Part shown: one piece after another, positions 21,884 through 32,782 of the stretch
Position numbering within the stretch: position 1 is the first letter of the stretch
Layout: every line of letters starts with the position of its first letter
Origin: Theocolax elegans
Lineage: Eukaryota; Arthropoda; Insecta; Hymenoptera; Cerocephalidae
Direction of reading: 5' to 3'
DNA length: 64,000 bases
NCBI GenBank assembly: GCA_026168455.1
Contig: CM047431.1
Span: 365,501 to 429,500 of the forward strand
Position numbers and translations under genes: made by a program
The notes under the pieces: model-generated
What the model saw: the letters and a program-made list of their open reading frames with translations, nothing else
Told to the model about the DNA's origin: nothing
Database searches by the model: none

Positions 21884-21959
21884 GGGTCTCAGGATTTGAA
21901 CCTAAGACCCCATGGTTACTGCACAATGCATACGCCCTAGCGCTCACGGCTACCGTGAC
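21884..21959 (-). other. tRNA-like unit 2 (right arm copy)
   Basis: It mirrors 1304-1380. The B-box hairpin is less perfect here (GGTTCAAATCC on the minus strand, with one stem change). An A-run at 21863-21880 on the plus strand gives a minus-strand T-run after the unit. Confidence 0.45.
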
Positions 21960-22121
21960 TTGCACTCATATCTATATCTGAACTTATATTTAGTTGTGCT
22001 CCCAGGAGGGAGCTTGGAATTATAGGGTAATAAATCAAAATAGTTTCATTATTAATTTTTGTTGTTGTATTATGTATTATTAAAATAAATTACGAATTTT
22101 ATTTTACAAAAAAAAAATTTT

Positions 22122-22250
22122 TGGGAGTGAGGTGATTTGAACCCTTGTTGTTCGGGTTCTCGTTACCCCTCCTTCGCTAGGCGAGTTCATACTCCCCGCC
22201 GGAGTAGGAAACAATCTGAGCGCGGCTCTACTGCGCAGACTCGAACTCCC
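22122..22250 (-). other. tRNA-like unit 1 (right arm copy)
   Basis: It mirrors 1018-1146, with the B-box-like GGTTCAAATC on the minus strand. A T-run follows on the minus strand near 22108-22117. Confidence 0.4.
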
Positions 22251-22270
22251 GGTACGAGATAGAAACACTG

Positions 22271-22537
22271 ATTAGACCGAATAGCGACAGGGACTATAAT
22301 CTGATATAGAGCGATAAAATCCGTAGATTAACGGCAATACAGCCACAAAGTGAATCAACCAAGATATAGCAAAGATACCGCTTTTATACGAAAACTTCTA
22401 TCCCCAACAGTGGCAACACCAAAAAGGAAATTTTAACAACTAGACAAAGACTACGGTAATGTACACTAATAAACTGCTGGCCACAGTCCTCAGGTGCCAA
22501 GCAGCCCGAGACCACACAAAACAAAATTAATTCAGAC
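22271..22537 (+). mobile_element. 3' remainder of the R1-like LINE interrupted by the hAT
   Basis: The reading frame left at 997 (FFACKHWT) continues as TE, then RQGL...SDIER with stops. This matches the usual end of an R1-type ORF2. A copy is present at 24892-25158 in the tandem duplication. Confidence 0.55.
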
Positions 22538-22541
22538 TTAA

Positions 22542-22988
22542 GGGCAGTCCGTACTAATAGTTTCACAAATCCGCCACCCGAAAATTTGCGAGCAGAAGTG
22601 GCGCTGCCGTCAGATATGCTGAGTTCATATTCGACAATAATTATGGATATTTAAAGAAAATAGAGTTTTTACCACATAAAATCAGGGTTGAGCGCGACAG
22701 CTATTGATATAATGATTAATTACATATTGCTTACCTGATCGAAAAATCAGTATTTTCGACGAAGAGTGATAAGTACGAATCAATGCTCAGAACACATACG
22801 GAAGTCACTTCGTACTTATCACTATTCGTCCAAAATACTGACTTTTCGATCAGGTAAGCAATATTTAATTAATCATTACATCAATAGCTATGGCGCTCAA
22901 CTCTGGTTTTGTGTAGTAAAAACTCTATTTTCTTTAAATGTCCAAAATTCGGGTGGTGGATTTGTAAAGCTATGAGTACGGACTGCCC
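22542..22988. mobile_element. TTAA-flanked foldback MITE
   Basis: The ends GGGCAGTCCGTACT and AGTACGGACTGCCC are mirrored over about 200 bp with a short loop near 22780-22800. TTAA flanks both sides (22538-22541, 22989-22992). TTAA targets are used by piggyBac and Kolobok-type elements. No transposase is present to choose between them. Confidence 0.75.
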
Positions 22989-22992
22989 TTAA

Positions 22993-23427
22993 GTCTATTT
23001 AAAGTTAAGGAGCTATGAAGGCAACGTGTAAAAATAAAAAAGTTCAAAATGTCTGTTGCCGATAAACCAGAACTTTTTCAATTCAAAATCCTAAACAATT
23101 TTAATAATACTGATAAATGGTAGATTTTACTTTCTATTTGCAACAAAAATATCTGTAACAAATTTACCCTGAGACTAATAGTTTCAGATAAAAAGTGTGA
23201 TGTAAAGATTTGTAAAGGTAAACATATCTTATAGGTATATAAATTTTTTTTCTAAAACTATTAATCTCAGAATAAAATTGATAGAGATATTTCCGTGATC
23301 AATTTAGCCAAAACGCCATACAAAAACTGTCTAATGTCAAGAAACTAAATAAATAAGTATACATATATTTATTTATTTTCTTGACATTAAGCACTTTCTG
23401 TATATATACATATATAAATATATATAT
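22993..23427. other. AT-rich spacer, no gene seen
   Basis: It contains a short palindrome around ATGTCAAGAAAC...TTTCTTGACATT (about 23333-23387) and a TA-rich run. It is repeated at 25613-26041. Confidence 0.5.
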
Positions 23428-24161
23428 GGGTGGTTCTCTGTGACATCGAAGATGAAAAAAATAAATATTGCTATAACTGTGGGAATATGTTTTAGAGGTA
23501 TCCAGTAGTTCTCCTGAATTTTTTCAGATTTTTTTAGCAGCTTACAGGGGATTAGATGGATACTGAATCGAGTGGAGATACTTTTCTACCATTCCAAGGT
23601 AAGTGCGTAAATTTTTTTGCAATGATCATGCTACTAGATTCACCGTATAAGGCAACAAATATACATTTCTATTAATATTTCGGGCACTTTTCCCGGATAT
23701 TTTGACCATAAGTAGATCTTAATGATTTTAGACCCACTCTGGAAATTTTAGGCATTTTCTGACTATAAAAAGACATCTTTTAGACAGTATTAGGTTACCA
23801 GAGTCCGGAGCAGAATTGCTGATTTTCACTATTTAAGGTTTAAATGGCTTACAAGAGTGTGACGGCATACATTTATGTCTTTATAAAAGTATTTTAATGA
23901 AAGAGTTCGGAAAATTTTACAAAAAAAGTCATACTTATGTTTTAGTGAAAAATGCATCCCCTGGGAGCTAAAAAATTCATGAAAATGGGCATATAATGCA
24001 AAAAAGTGCTAAAATGTCAACTTTGACTCTCTGTAACTTAAAATAATGGCCCAGAAAAAATCTGAAAAAAATTCAGGAGAGCTACTAGATACCTCTAAAA
24101 CATATTCCCACAGTTATAGCAATATTTATTTTTTCATCTTCGATGTCACAGAGAACCACCC
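23428..24161. mobile_element. internally deleted foldback derivative (copy 1)
   Basis: Termini are the same as in the 20105-21742 element (GGGTGGTTCTCTG, CAGAGAACCACCC). Only about 110 bp of the left arm remains. It then jumps to the right arm (TAGCAGCTTACAGGGG). ATAT flanks both ends. Confidence 0.75.
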
Positions 24162-24177
24162 ATATATATATATATAT

Positions 24178-24871
24178 ATATTTTTTTTTAAGGAGGCGGT
24201 AAAAATGCTTTTTACGCACGGAGTGTGGACTTCGGTCAGCGTGACCTCTACCCACTAAAAAACCTCTCTGCCTTTGATTTGGCAGGGCTCCTTCTCTCGA
24301 CTGATCTTTCCCCCCTCGGAAACCGCCGTGAGGCATTACTTCGAGAGGGGGCAGTCATGCCACGTTTGGCCCTTCGTGATCGCAATAATATCACTGTCTC
24401 GTGGCATGTGGGGGGCGGCTTACTAATGTCGCCCCTTGTACGCTCTTCTTCTTTTCTGATATGGTTCAGCCGCCTTACAATGGATGCTGCTAAGATCACT
24501 ACGGCATCCCAACCTTCTTGCGAACCAAGAAAGCACATCCCGATAACCCTCTGGTGTCAAAGGCCTCTTCCAAAAGGTTTGGAAAACACCCCTGTCTTCC
24601 GTGAATTGAGTACACCAGGATAAGACGTGCTCCACGTCTTCGTCGACATCAGGGCAGGTCGGGCATTCCGCACTCCCGTATATACGGATACGGTGCAGGT
24701 AACTGCGAAAACACCCATGCCCGGTAAGCACCTGGGTCAGGTGGAAGGTGACGAATCCGTGTTTCCTACTCGTCCACTGGGCGACATCTGGATGACGCGG
24801 TGGGTCCAGCGACCTACGCTTGCCGAATCCCATCTCTGCTGCCACAGGTTCGATGGTCCTGTTTGACCACC
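24178..24871 (-). mobile_element. R1-like LINE 3' end fragment (copy 1)
   Basis: This is a minus-strand C-terminal ORF2 piece with WTSRKHGFVTFHLTQVLTG and the Cys/His cluster CPTCPDVDEDVEHVLSWC. It ends in an A-rich/TA tail at about 24178. The 5' side is cut by the duplication junction at 24871. Confidence 0.75.
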
Positions 24872-25162
24872 GGTACGAGATAGAAACACTGATTAGACCG
24901 AATAGCGACAGGGACTATAATCTGATTAGGAGCGATAAAATCCGTAGATTAACGGCAATACAGCCACAAAGTGAATAAACCAAGATATAGCAAAGATACC
25001 GCTTTATACGAAAACTTCTATCCCAACAGTGGCAACACCAAAAAGGAAATTTTAACAAACTAGACCAAAGACTACGGTAATGTAAACTATAAACTGCTGG
25101 CCACAGTCCTCAGGTGCCAAGCAGCCCGAGACCACACAAAACAAAAATTAATTCAGACTTAA

Positions 25163-25608
25163 GGGCAGTCCGTACTAATAGTTTCACAATCCGCCACCCG
25201 AAAATTTGCGAGCAGAAGTGGCGCTGCCGTCAGATATGCTGAGTTCATATTCGACAATAATTATGGATATTTAAAGAAAATAGAGTTTTTACCACATAAA
25301 ATCAGGGTTGAGCGCGACAGCTATTGATATAATGATTAATTACATATTGCTTACCTGATCGAAAAATCAGTATTTTCGACGAAGAGTGATAAGTACGAAT
25401 CAATGCTCAGAACACATACGGAAGTCACTTCGTACTTATCACTATTCGTCCAAAATACTGACTTTTCGATCAGGTAAGCAATATTTAATTAATCATTACA
25501 TCAATAGCTATGGCGCTCAACTCTGGTTTTGTGTAGTAAAAACTCTATTTTCTTTAAATGTCCAAAATTCGGGTGGTGGATTTGTAAAGCTATGAGTACG
25601 GACTGCCC
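25163..25608. mobile_element. TTAA-flanked foldback MITE (duplicate copy)
   Basis: This is a direct copy of 22542-22988 in the tandem block, again flanked by TTAA. Confidence 0.75.
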
Positions 25609-26041
25609 TTAAGTCTATTTAAGTTAAGGAGCTATGAAGGCAACGTGTAAAATAAAAAAGTTCAAAATGTCTGTTGCCGATAAACCAGAACTTTTTCAAT
25701 TCAAAATCCTAAACAATTTTAATAATACTGATAAATGGTAGATTTTACTTTCTATTTGCAACAAAAATATCTGTAACAAATTTACCCTGAGACTAATAGT
25801 TTCAGATAAAAGTGTGATGTAAAGATTTGTAAAGGTAAACATATCTTATAGGTATATAAATTTTTTTTCTAAAACTATTAATCTCAGAATAAAATTGATA
25901 GAGATATTTCCGTGATCAATTTAGCCAAAACGCCATACAAAAACTGTCTAATGTCAAGAAACTAAATAATAAGTATACATATATTTATTTATTTTCTTGA
26001 CATTAAGCACTTTCTGTATATATACATATATAAATATATAT

Positions 26042-26773
26042 GGGTGGTTCTCTGTGACATCGAAGATGAAAAAAATAAATATTGCTATAACTGTGGGAAT
26101 ATGTTTTAGAGGTATCCAGTAGTTCTCCTGAATTTTTTCAGATTTTTTTAGCAGCTTACAGGGGATTAGATGGATACTGAATCGAGTGGAGATACTTTTC
26201 TACCATTCCAAGGTAAGTGCGTAAATTTTTTTGCAATGATCATGCTACTAGATTCACCGTTATAAGGCAACAAATATACATTTCTATTAATATTTCGGGC
26301 ACTTTTCCCGAATATTTTGACCATAAGTGATCTTAATGATTTAGACCCACTCTGGAAATTTTTAGGCATTTTCTGACTATAAAAAGACATCTTTTAGACA
26401 GTATTAGGTTACCAGAGTCCGGAGCAGAATTGCTGATTTTCACTATTTAAGGTTTAAATGGTTTACAAGAGTGTGACGGCATACATTTATGTCTTTAAAA
26501 GTATTTTTAATGAAAAGTTCGGAAAATTTTACAAAAAAAGTCATACTTATGTTTTTAGTGAAAAATGCATCCCCTGGGAGCTAAAAATTCATGAAAATGG
26601 GCATATAATGCAAAAAAGTGCTAAAATGTCAACTTTGACTCTCTGTAACTTAAAATAATGGCCCAGAAAAAATCTGAAAAAATTCAGGAGAGCTACTAGA
26701 TACCTCTAAAACATATTCCCACAGTTATAGCAATATTTATTTTTTTCATCTTCGATGTCACAGAGAACCACCC
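26042..26773. mobile_element. internally deleted foldback derivative (copy 2)
   Basis: This is a copy of 23428-24161, with the same termini and internal jump and ATAT flanks. Short frames of about 66 and 74 codons within it are not supported as genes. Confidence 0.75.
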
Positions 26774-26789
26774 ATATATATATATATAT

Positions 26790-28418
26790 ATATTTTTTTT
26801 TAAGGAGGCGGTAAAAATGCTTTTTACGCACGGAGTGTGGGACTCGGTCAGCGTGACCTCTACCCACTAAAAAACCTCTCTGCCTTTGATTTTGGCAGGG
26901 CTCCTTCTCTCGACTGATCTTTCCCCCCTCGGAAACCGCCGTGAGGCATTACTTCGAGAGGGGCAGTCATGCCACGTTTGGCCCTTCGTGATCGGCAATA
27001 ATATCACTGTCTCGTGCATGTGGGGCGGCTACTAATGTCGCCCCTTGTACGCTCTTCTTCTTTTCTGATATGGTTCAGCCGCCTTACAATGGATGCTGCT
27101 AAGATCACTACGGCATCCCAACCTTCTTGCGAACCAAGAAAGCACATCCCGATACCCTCTGGTGTCAAAGGCCTCTTCCAAAAGGTTTGGAAAACACCCC
27201 TTTCTTCCGTGAATTGAGTACACCAGGATAAGACGTGCTCCACGTCTTCGTCGACATCAGGGCAGGTCGGGCATTCCGCACTCCCGTATATACGGATACG
27301 GTGCAGGTAACTGCGAAAACACCCATGCCCGGTAAGCACCTGGGTCAGGTGGAAGGTGACGAATCCGTGTTTCCTACTCGTCCACTTGGCGACATCTGGG
27401 ATGACGCGGTGGGTCCAGCGACCTACGCTTGCCGAATCCCATCTCTGCTGCCACAGTTCGATGGTCCTGTTTGACCACCGACTGCTACTATCACGTGCTG
27501 CTTCGCTGCTGTTTTCTAAAGTACGCCGACGTTTTCTGTACGTATCAGCCCTCTTTATTGCCAGAAGATCGATGGGAGGAATTCCCGCGTTAACCAAGTG
27601 GGCTATATCTGATACAGTTCTATAAGCATGAGCCACCCTTAGTACGGCTATACTGCAGGCTCGACGACACGATGCACCGTAGCTTAGGTTACTTCTTAGG
27701 GCATCCGCCTAAATCGGGGTTCCATATAAGATTACCGAGCTTACCACTGTCGCTAAGAGGGCTCGACGTGGCTGCTTTGGCCCTCCGATATTGGGCATTA
27801 TGCCCGACAAAACTCTAGCCACTCCTGCGGCTTTCGATCCTGCGCTCAGTAGGTGTTCCTTGAATGTTAGCCGCGCATCCATGATGACTCCTTGGTATTT
27901 CACCGTGTACGCCGATCTTATACGTTTACCATTTACAGTAAAGGTGGCGTACCTCCTTTGCTTCGTTCTGGAGATAAGGACCGCCTGGGTCTTTTCGGCC
28001 GCCAGACACAGCCCATGGGTGCTCAACCATGCAGCCACTACCGCGATAGAGACATCTCCGAGATAATCTATCGCATCGATGCTGCTTGCGACGACGACCA
28101 AAGCCACATCGTCTGCAAAAGCCACCATCGACACTCCCTGCTGGAAGCTCGACAACTCGACTTATAGCGTCAATAGTTGAGCGCCCTTTCCGAAAACCAA
28201 ACTGATTGTCGGACAGATCGCCTGCCTGTGCAATGGCTACTTGTAGCCTGGTTTAAATATCCCGCTTGACTAGCTTCCCAGCAATATCCAACAAACAGAG
28301 TGGCCGAGGAAGGGTTCTCCGGTGTTCGGCTCCCCTTTGGGAGAAACACCAGCCTCTGTACCTTCCACCTTGCTGGGAAGCATCCTATTTGAAAGCATGC
28401 ACTAAATGTGTCCGCTAA
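26790..28418 (-). mobile_element. R1-like LINE ORF2 fragment (copy 2)
   Basis: The RT fragment at 28155-27709 contains the FADDVALVVVAS catalytic box, SAEKTQAVL-like and VKYQGVIMD motifs. The C-terminal region at 27636-27004 contains AYRTVSDIAHLVNAGIPPIDLLA, WTSRKHG, HLTQVLTGHG and the CPTC...H...C cluster. A frame break separates the two near 27700. The upstream RT motif (QFGFRKGRSTIDAI on the other frame, about 28180) directly abuts the FADD region, so roughly 80-100 aa of RT are missing. It is not autonomous. Confidence 0.8.
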
Positions 28419-29060
28419 AATTTTTCAGATTTTTTTAGCAGCTTACAGGGGATCTAGATGGATACTGAATCGAGTGGAGATACCTTTTCTACCATTCCAA
28501 GGTAAGTGCGTAAATTTCTTTTGCAATGATCATGCTACTAATTCACCGTTATAAGGCAACAAATATACATTTCTATTAATATTTAGGGCACTTTTCCCGA
28601 TATTTTGACCATAAGTGATCTTAATGATTTAGACCCACTTCTGGAAATTTTTAGGCATTTTCTGACTATAAAAGACATCTTTTAGACAGTATTAGGTTAC
28701 CAGAGTCCGGAGCAGAATTGCTGATTTTCACTATTTAAGGTTTTAAATGGCTTACAAGAGTGTGACGGCATACATTTATGTCTTTAAAAGTATTTTTAAT
28801 GAAAAGTTCGGAAAATTTTACAAAAAAGTCATACTTATGTTTTTAGTGAAAAATGCATCCCCTGGGAGCTAAAAATTCATGAAAATGGGCATATAATGCA
28901 AAAAAGTGCTAAAATGTCAACTTTGACTCTCTGTAACTTAAAATAATGGCCCAGAAAAAATCTGAAAAATTCAGGAGAGCTACTAGATACCTCTAAAACA
29001 TATTCCCACAGTTATAGCAATATTTATTTTTTTCATCTTCGATGTCACAGAGAACCACCC
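28419..29060. mobile_element. foldback derivative, left-truncated (copy 3)
   Basis: It starts at the duplication junction inside the element and ends with the usual CAGAGAACCACCC at 29060. Confidence 0.7.
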
Positions 29061-29077
29061 ATATATATATATATATA

Positions 29078-31565
29078 TTTTTTTTTTAAGGAGGCGGTAA
29101 AAATGCTTTTTACGCACGGAGTGTGGGACTCGGTCAGCGTGACCTCTACCCACTAAAAACCTCTCTGCCTTTGATTTTGGCAGGGCTCCTTCTCTCGACT
29201 GATCTTTCCCCCCTCGGAAACCGCCGTGAGGCATTACTTCGAGAGGGGCAGTCATGCCACGTTTGGCCCTTCGTGATCGGCAATAATATCACTGTCTCGT
29301 GCATGTGGGGCGGCTACTAATGTCGCCCCTTGTACGCTCTTCTTCTTTCTGATATGGTTCAGCCGCCTTACAATGGATGCTGCTAAGATCACTACGGCAT
29401 CCCAACCTTCTTGCGAACCAAGAAAGCACATCCCGATACCCTCTGGTGTCAAAGGCCTCTTCCAAAAGGTTTGGAAAACACCCCTTTCTTCCGTGAATTG
29501 AGTACACCAGGATAAGACGTGCTCCACGTCTTCGTCGACATCAGGGCAGGTCGGGCATTCCGCACTCCCGTATATACGGATACGGTGCAGGTAACTGCGA
29601 AAACACCCATGCCCGGTAAGCACCTGGGTCAGGTGGAAGGTGACGAATCCGTGTTTCCTACTCGTCCACTTGGCGACATCTGGGATGACGCGGTGGGTCC
29701 AGCGACCTACGCTTGCCGAATCCCATCTCTGCTGCCACAGTTCGATGGTCCTGTTTGACCACCGACTGCTACTATCACGTGCTGCTTCGCTGCTGTTTTC
29801 TAAAGTACGCCGACGTTTTCTGTACGTATCAGCCCTCTTTATTGCCAGAAGATCGATGGGAGGAATTCCCGCGTTAACCAAGTGGGCTATATCTGATACA
29901 GTTCTATAAGCATGAGCCACCCTTAGTACGGCTATACTGCAGGCTCGACGACACGATGCACCGTAGCTTAGGTTACTTCTTAGGGCATCCGCCTAAATCG
30001 GGGTTCCATATAAGATTACCGAGCTTACCACTGTCGCTAAGAGGGCTCGACGTGGCTGCTTTGGCCCTCCGATATTGGGCATTATGCCCGACAAAACTCT
30101 AGCCACTCCTGCGGCTTTCGATCCTGCGCTCAGTAGGTGTTCCTTGAATGTTAGCCGCGCATCCATGATGACTCCTTGGTATTTCACCGTGTACGCCGAT
30201 CTTATACGTTTACCATTTACAGTAAAGGTGGCGTACCTCCTTTGCTTCGTTCTGGAGATAAGGACCGCCTGGGTCTTTTCGGCCGCCAGACACAGCCCAT
30301 GGGTGCTCAACCATGCAGCCACTACCGCGATAGAGACATCTCCGAGATAATCTATCGCATCGATGCTGCTTGCGACGACGACCAAAGCCACATCGTCTGC
30401 AAAAGCCACCATCGACACTCCCTGCTGGAAGCTCGACAACTCGACTTATAGCGTCAATAGTTGAGCGCCCTTTCCGAAAACCAAACTGATTGTCGGACAG
30501 ATCGCCTGCCTGTGCAATGGCTACTTGTAGCCTGGTTTAAATATCCCGCTTGACTAGCTTCCCAGCAATATCCAACAAACAGAGTGGCCGAGGAAGGGTT
30601 CTCCGGTGTTCGGCTCCCCTTTGGGAGAAACACCAGCCTCTGTACCTTCCACCTTGCTGGGAAGCATCCTATTTGAAAGCATGCACTAAATGTGTCCGCT
30701 AAAATTTGTGGCACATTCAGCGCAGCGGTCTTAAAGGCCAGACCAGGTATACTGTCGGTCCCCATTAGGCCTGTCTCGGCTGCCCGATCCTGATGTTGTG
30801 GGAATAGGTGGCGCACCGCTCTGTCAAGAAAATGTGGACACGATGGCATTGAGGCGTCCCTGGGTTTGATCTTATTCATTACCATTTTGTAGGGCTTACC
30901 CCAGGGATCGCGGTCCACTTCCTCGGAAAATTCGCGCCAGCACTTGCGTTTAGCCGCTTTAATGGCAGCCTTGAGTTCTTTCCGTTTTTCCTCGTAGGTC
31001 GCGGTTAGTTCTTGGTACCGCGGCTGGTTCCGAGCTCTCTGGTGCAGTCGCCGAGTTCGCAGACACTCATGACGTAATTTTGCGATATTCTCATTCCACC
31101 AGTAAATAGGTGGACGACCACGAGGGATGGATTTCCCGGCCATAGAGATATCGCAAGCCGTTATTATGGCACGCGTGAGTTCCTCGGCTCGTTCTTCCGG
31201 TGTCTCTTTGACAGCGACATCTCTTGTACTGGAAGCTTTTGTTCAGACCTGCCGCCCTGTTAATCGTCGATTGGAGTTGGTACACGAGGGCTTGATGGGC
31301 GCTTCCCGTGTAGCGATCACTAACTTTCCAGGTAATCCCGTCTTGGTAAAAGTGGGAGTCGTTCCAGTGTAAGCAATCTCCAACTCCAATATCGCAAAGG
31401 TCTCGAGGAGTATACGACCACGAGTGTTCGTTTTCATACTGCCCCATTCTTTCGCCCAGGCATTAAAATCCCCTGCGATGACTATTGGCAATCGGGAGGA
31501 CCTTGCACTAATAACGATGGCATCAAGAGATCCCAGAAATCCGTCGATATATATATCGACGGCTC
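29078..31565 (-). mobile_element. R1-like LINE, 5'-truncated, longest copy
   Basis: In minus-strand order, an endonuclease piece (31565-31243) reads LPIVIAGDFNAWAKEWGS, the GDFNA box of AP-type endonucleases. A linker follows with PPIYWWNENIAKLR (31143 onward). RT start motifs are FPARWKVQRLVFLPKGS, then a frame change and GDLSDNQFGFRKGRST in another frame near 30480. The FADDVALVV box follows (30439-29993). The C-terminal region (29920-29252) has the WTHRVIPDV...HG...CPTC signature. The tail is A-rich/TA at about 29078. RT lacks the stretch between GFRKGRST and FADD. Several frameshifts are present. Confidence 0.85.
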
Positions 31566-31735
31566 CTATTCATAAAGTCCTATACCAGAAGTCATTTCTA
31601 TATAGTCCTATCTTAAAGAAAATTTTATAAGATCCTATCTTAATTATAATTCTATAAAGTCCTATCTCAGAAGTACAATTTTATAAAGTCCTATCTGAAA
31701 AAGTCAGTTCTATAAAGTCCTATCTCATCTCAAAT
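31566..31735. repeat. short tandem repeat, unit about 30 bp
   Basis: There are five to six imperfect copies of a unit containing TTCTATAAAGTCCTATCTCAG, directly abutting the 5' truncation point of the LINE. Confidence 0.7.
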
Positions 31736-31954
31736 TTTGAAAGATACAAAATCATTAAACAATAAGTTTTTTAATAAAAACAATAAATTGTAAAAATAAT
31801 ATTTACACCTTTATCTATAAATATAAATATATATGCAGAATCGGATAATAATGCTCATGTAAGGAGTACACTTTTACCGAATATGTTATATTTCATTAAC
31901 CACGTTATCGAGATTTTATAAGTATATAAAAAATACTAAAATTTGAATTTTGTA

Positions 31955-32095
31955 TCCAGGTGGAAATTCGAGCATTTATGAAACGTTTTTTAGACAAGAA
32001 ATTGGCCATTGCCATTAAAATGGCCATAAATCGTACATTAATGCCCGAAAAAACGTTTCACTTAACCAAAAAATGTTCACTTTTCCACTAGGGTA
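31955..32095. mobile_element. small MITE-like palindrome (CCCTAGTGGAAA family)
   Basis: GGTGGAAATTCGAGCATTTA...AACGTTT is mirrored by AAACG...CACTTTTCCACTAGGG. It is related in its ends to 48134-48276 and to the sequence in the arms of 45869-50462 (CCCTAGTAGAAA). Confidence 0.5.
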
Positions 32096-32159
32096 AATAT
32101 TCTGCCAATTGGATCTATTATAAATATATATCATATAATAGATATATATATACTATATA

Positions 32160-32682
32160 TTATATAAGTTGTGACAATGCATTTAATGCATGTCAAGTTA
32201 AGCGAGCTTGTATCCTACCTAAAGCCTTACCGAACCCTAACTAAGCCTTATCGTACCCTACCTATAAGCCTCACCGAACCCTACTAGCACACACACACAC
32301 ACAGGGAAGCTGCATCACCGAGCACAAAGCAACAGCTCAGGAGTCTCCAGGAAGATCCAGAGGAAGCCCGAAGTCCAAGTAATGCCAGGAAGTGGTGAGG
32401 AGAAGTCCTTCGCATCACACCTGGAGAATCAGCGTAGCTAAGCACCTCCCACAGCAGCCATCCAATTCAGCAAATAAACCTGTAAGATTACTGCTTACAG
32501 TGTGCACCTTACAAGGGAAGAGGACAGGATCACAGCAGTTAAACAGCTATGTATAGGATGGGTGCAGTTTGGCATCTTTACGAATATGCTGAGTCTCTGA
32601 TGAATTTGGAGACTTGGCTTTAAAGGCATTGATCCATCGTTCTTCTGTTCCGTTCGTTTCTTTTTGAGAGTTGTGGTCCATT
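32160..32682. other. unassigned, possible solo-LTR-like sequence
   Basis: Short repeats of about 24 bp (AAGCCTTACCGAACCCTA) lie at 32220-32285, then a short AC run. A GC-richer stretch follows, with AATAAA near 32473. It resembles an LTR end, but no matching second LTR or target duplication could be found. Confidence 0.25.
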
Positions 32683-32782
32683 NNNNNNNNNNNNNNNNNN
32701 NNNNNNNNNNNNNNNNNNNNNNNNNNNNNNNNNNNNNNNNNNNNNNNNNNNNNNNNNNNNNNNNNNNNNNNNNNNNNNNNNN
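32683..32782. other. assembly gap (100 N)
   Basis: Exactly 100 N, typical of a scaffold gap of unknown true size. Confidence 0.98.

Larger units (their letters stand above)
998..22270. mobile_element. hAT-type DNA transposon with long terminal inverted repeats, containing nested insertions
   Basis: The ends are exact mirror images. The left end starts CAGTGTTTCTATCTCGTACC at 998 and the right end finishes with its reverse complement at 22270. CAGTG is a hAT-like terminus. The flanking 8-mers are ATTGGACC (990-997) and ATTAGACC (22271-22278), an 8-bp target duplication with one mismatch, as expected for hAT. A LINE reading frame runs across the empty site, which independently supports the insertion. 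A broken BED/hAT transposase lies inside. Removing the nested Gypsy (14.76 kb) and foldback (1.64 kb) leaves about 4.9 kb. The inverted repeats (about 0.8 kb) are far longer than the usual hAT 10-30 bp. Confidence 0.8.
21747..22270 (-). repeat. right long terminal inverted repeat of the hAT element (outer part)
   Basis: This is the reverse complement of 998-1515. It ends at 22270 with GAAACACTG. It contains mirror copies of both tRNA-like units on the minus strand (21884-21959 and 22122-22250). Confidence 0.8.
22251..27479. repeat. tandem duplication of about 2.6 kb
   Basis: 22251-24871 and 24872-27479 are near-identical direct copies. The second starts with the last 20 bp of the hAT end (GGTACGAGATAGAAACACTG), fused to LINE sequence (TTTGACCACC). 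Each unit holds LINE remainder, TTAA foldback, spacer, foldback derivative and the 3' end of a minus-strand LINE. Differences are mainly one-base indels. Confidence 0.9.
26131..30702. repeat. tandem duplication of about 2.29 kb
   Basis: 26131-28418 and 28419-30702 are direct copies. At about 28418-28423 LINE sequence (GTCCGCTAAAATT) runs into foldback sequence (TTTCAGATTTTTTTAGCAG). At 30702 the same LINE position continues normally as TTTGTGGCACATTC. The LINE frames in both copies translate to the same protein. Confidence 0.9.

Noticed and set aside
27709..30451. Plus-strand frames of about 90 codons opposite the LINE RT
   Set aside because: They are antisense shadows of the RT frame and occur identically in both duplicate copies.
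32160..32510. Solo LTR (TGTGACA... to ...TTACA with AATAAA)
   Set aside because: No target duplication or second LTR could be found, so it is kept only as an unassigned region.
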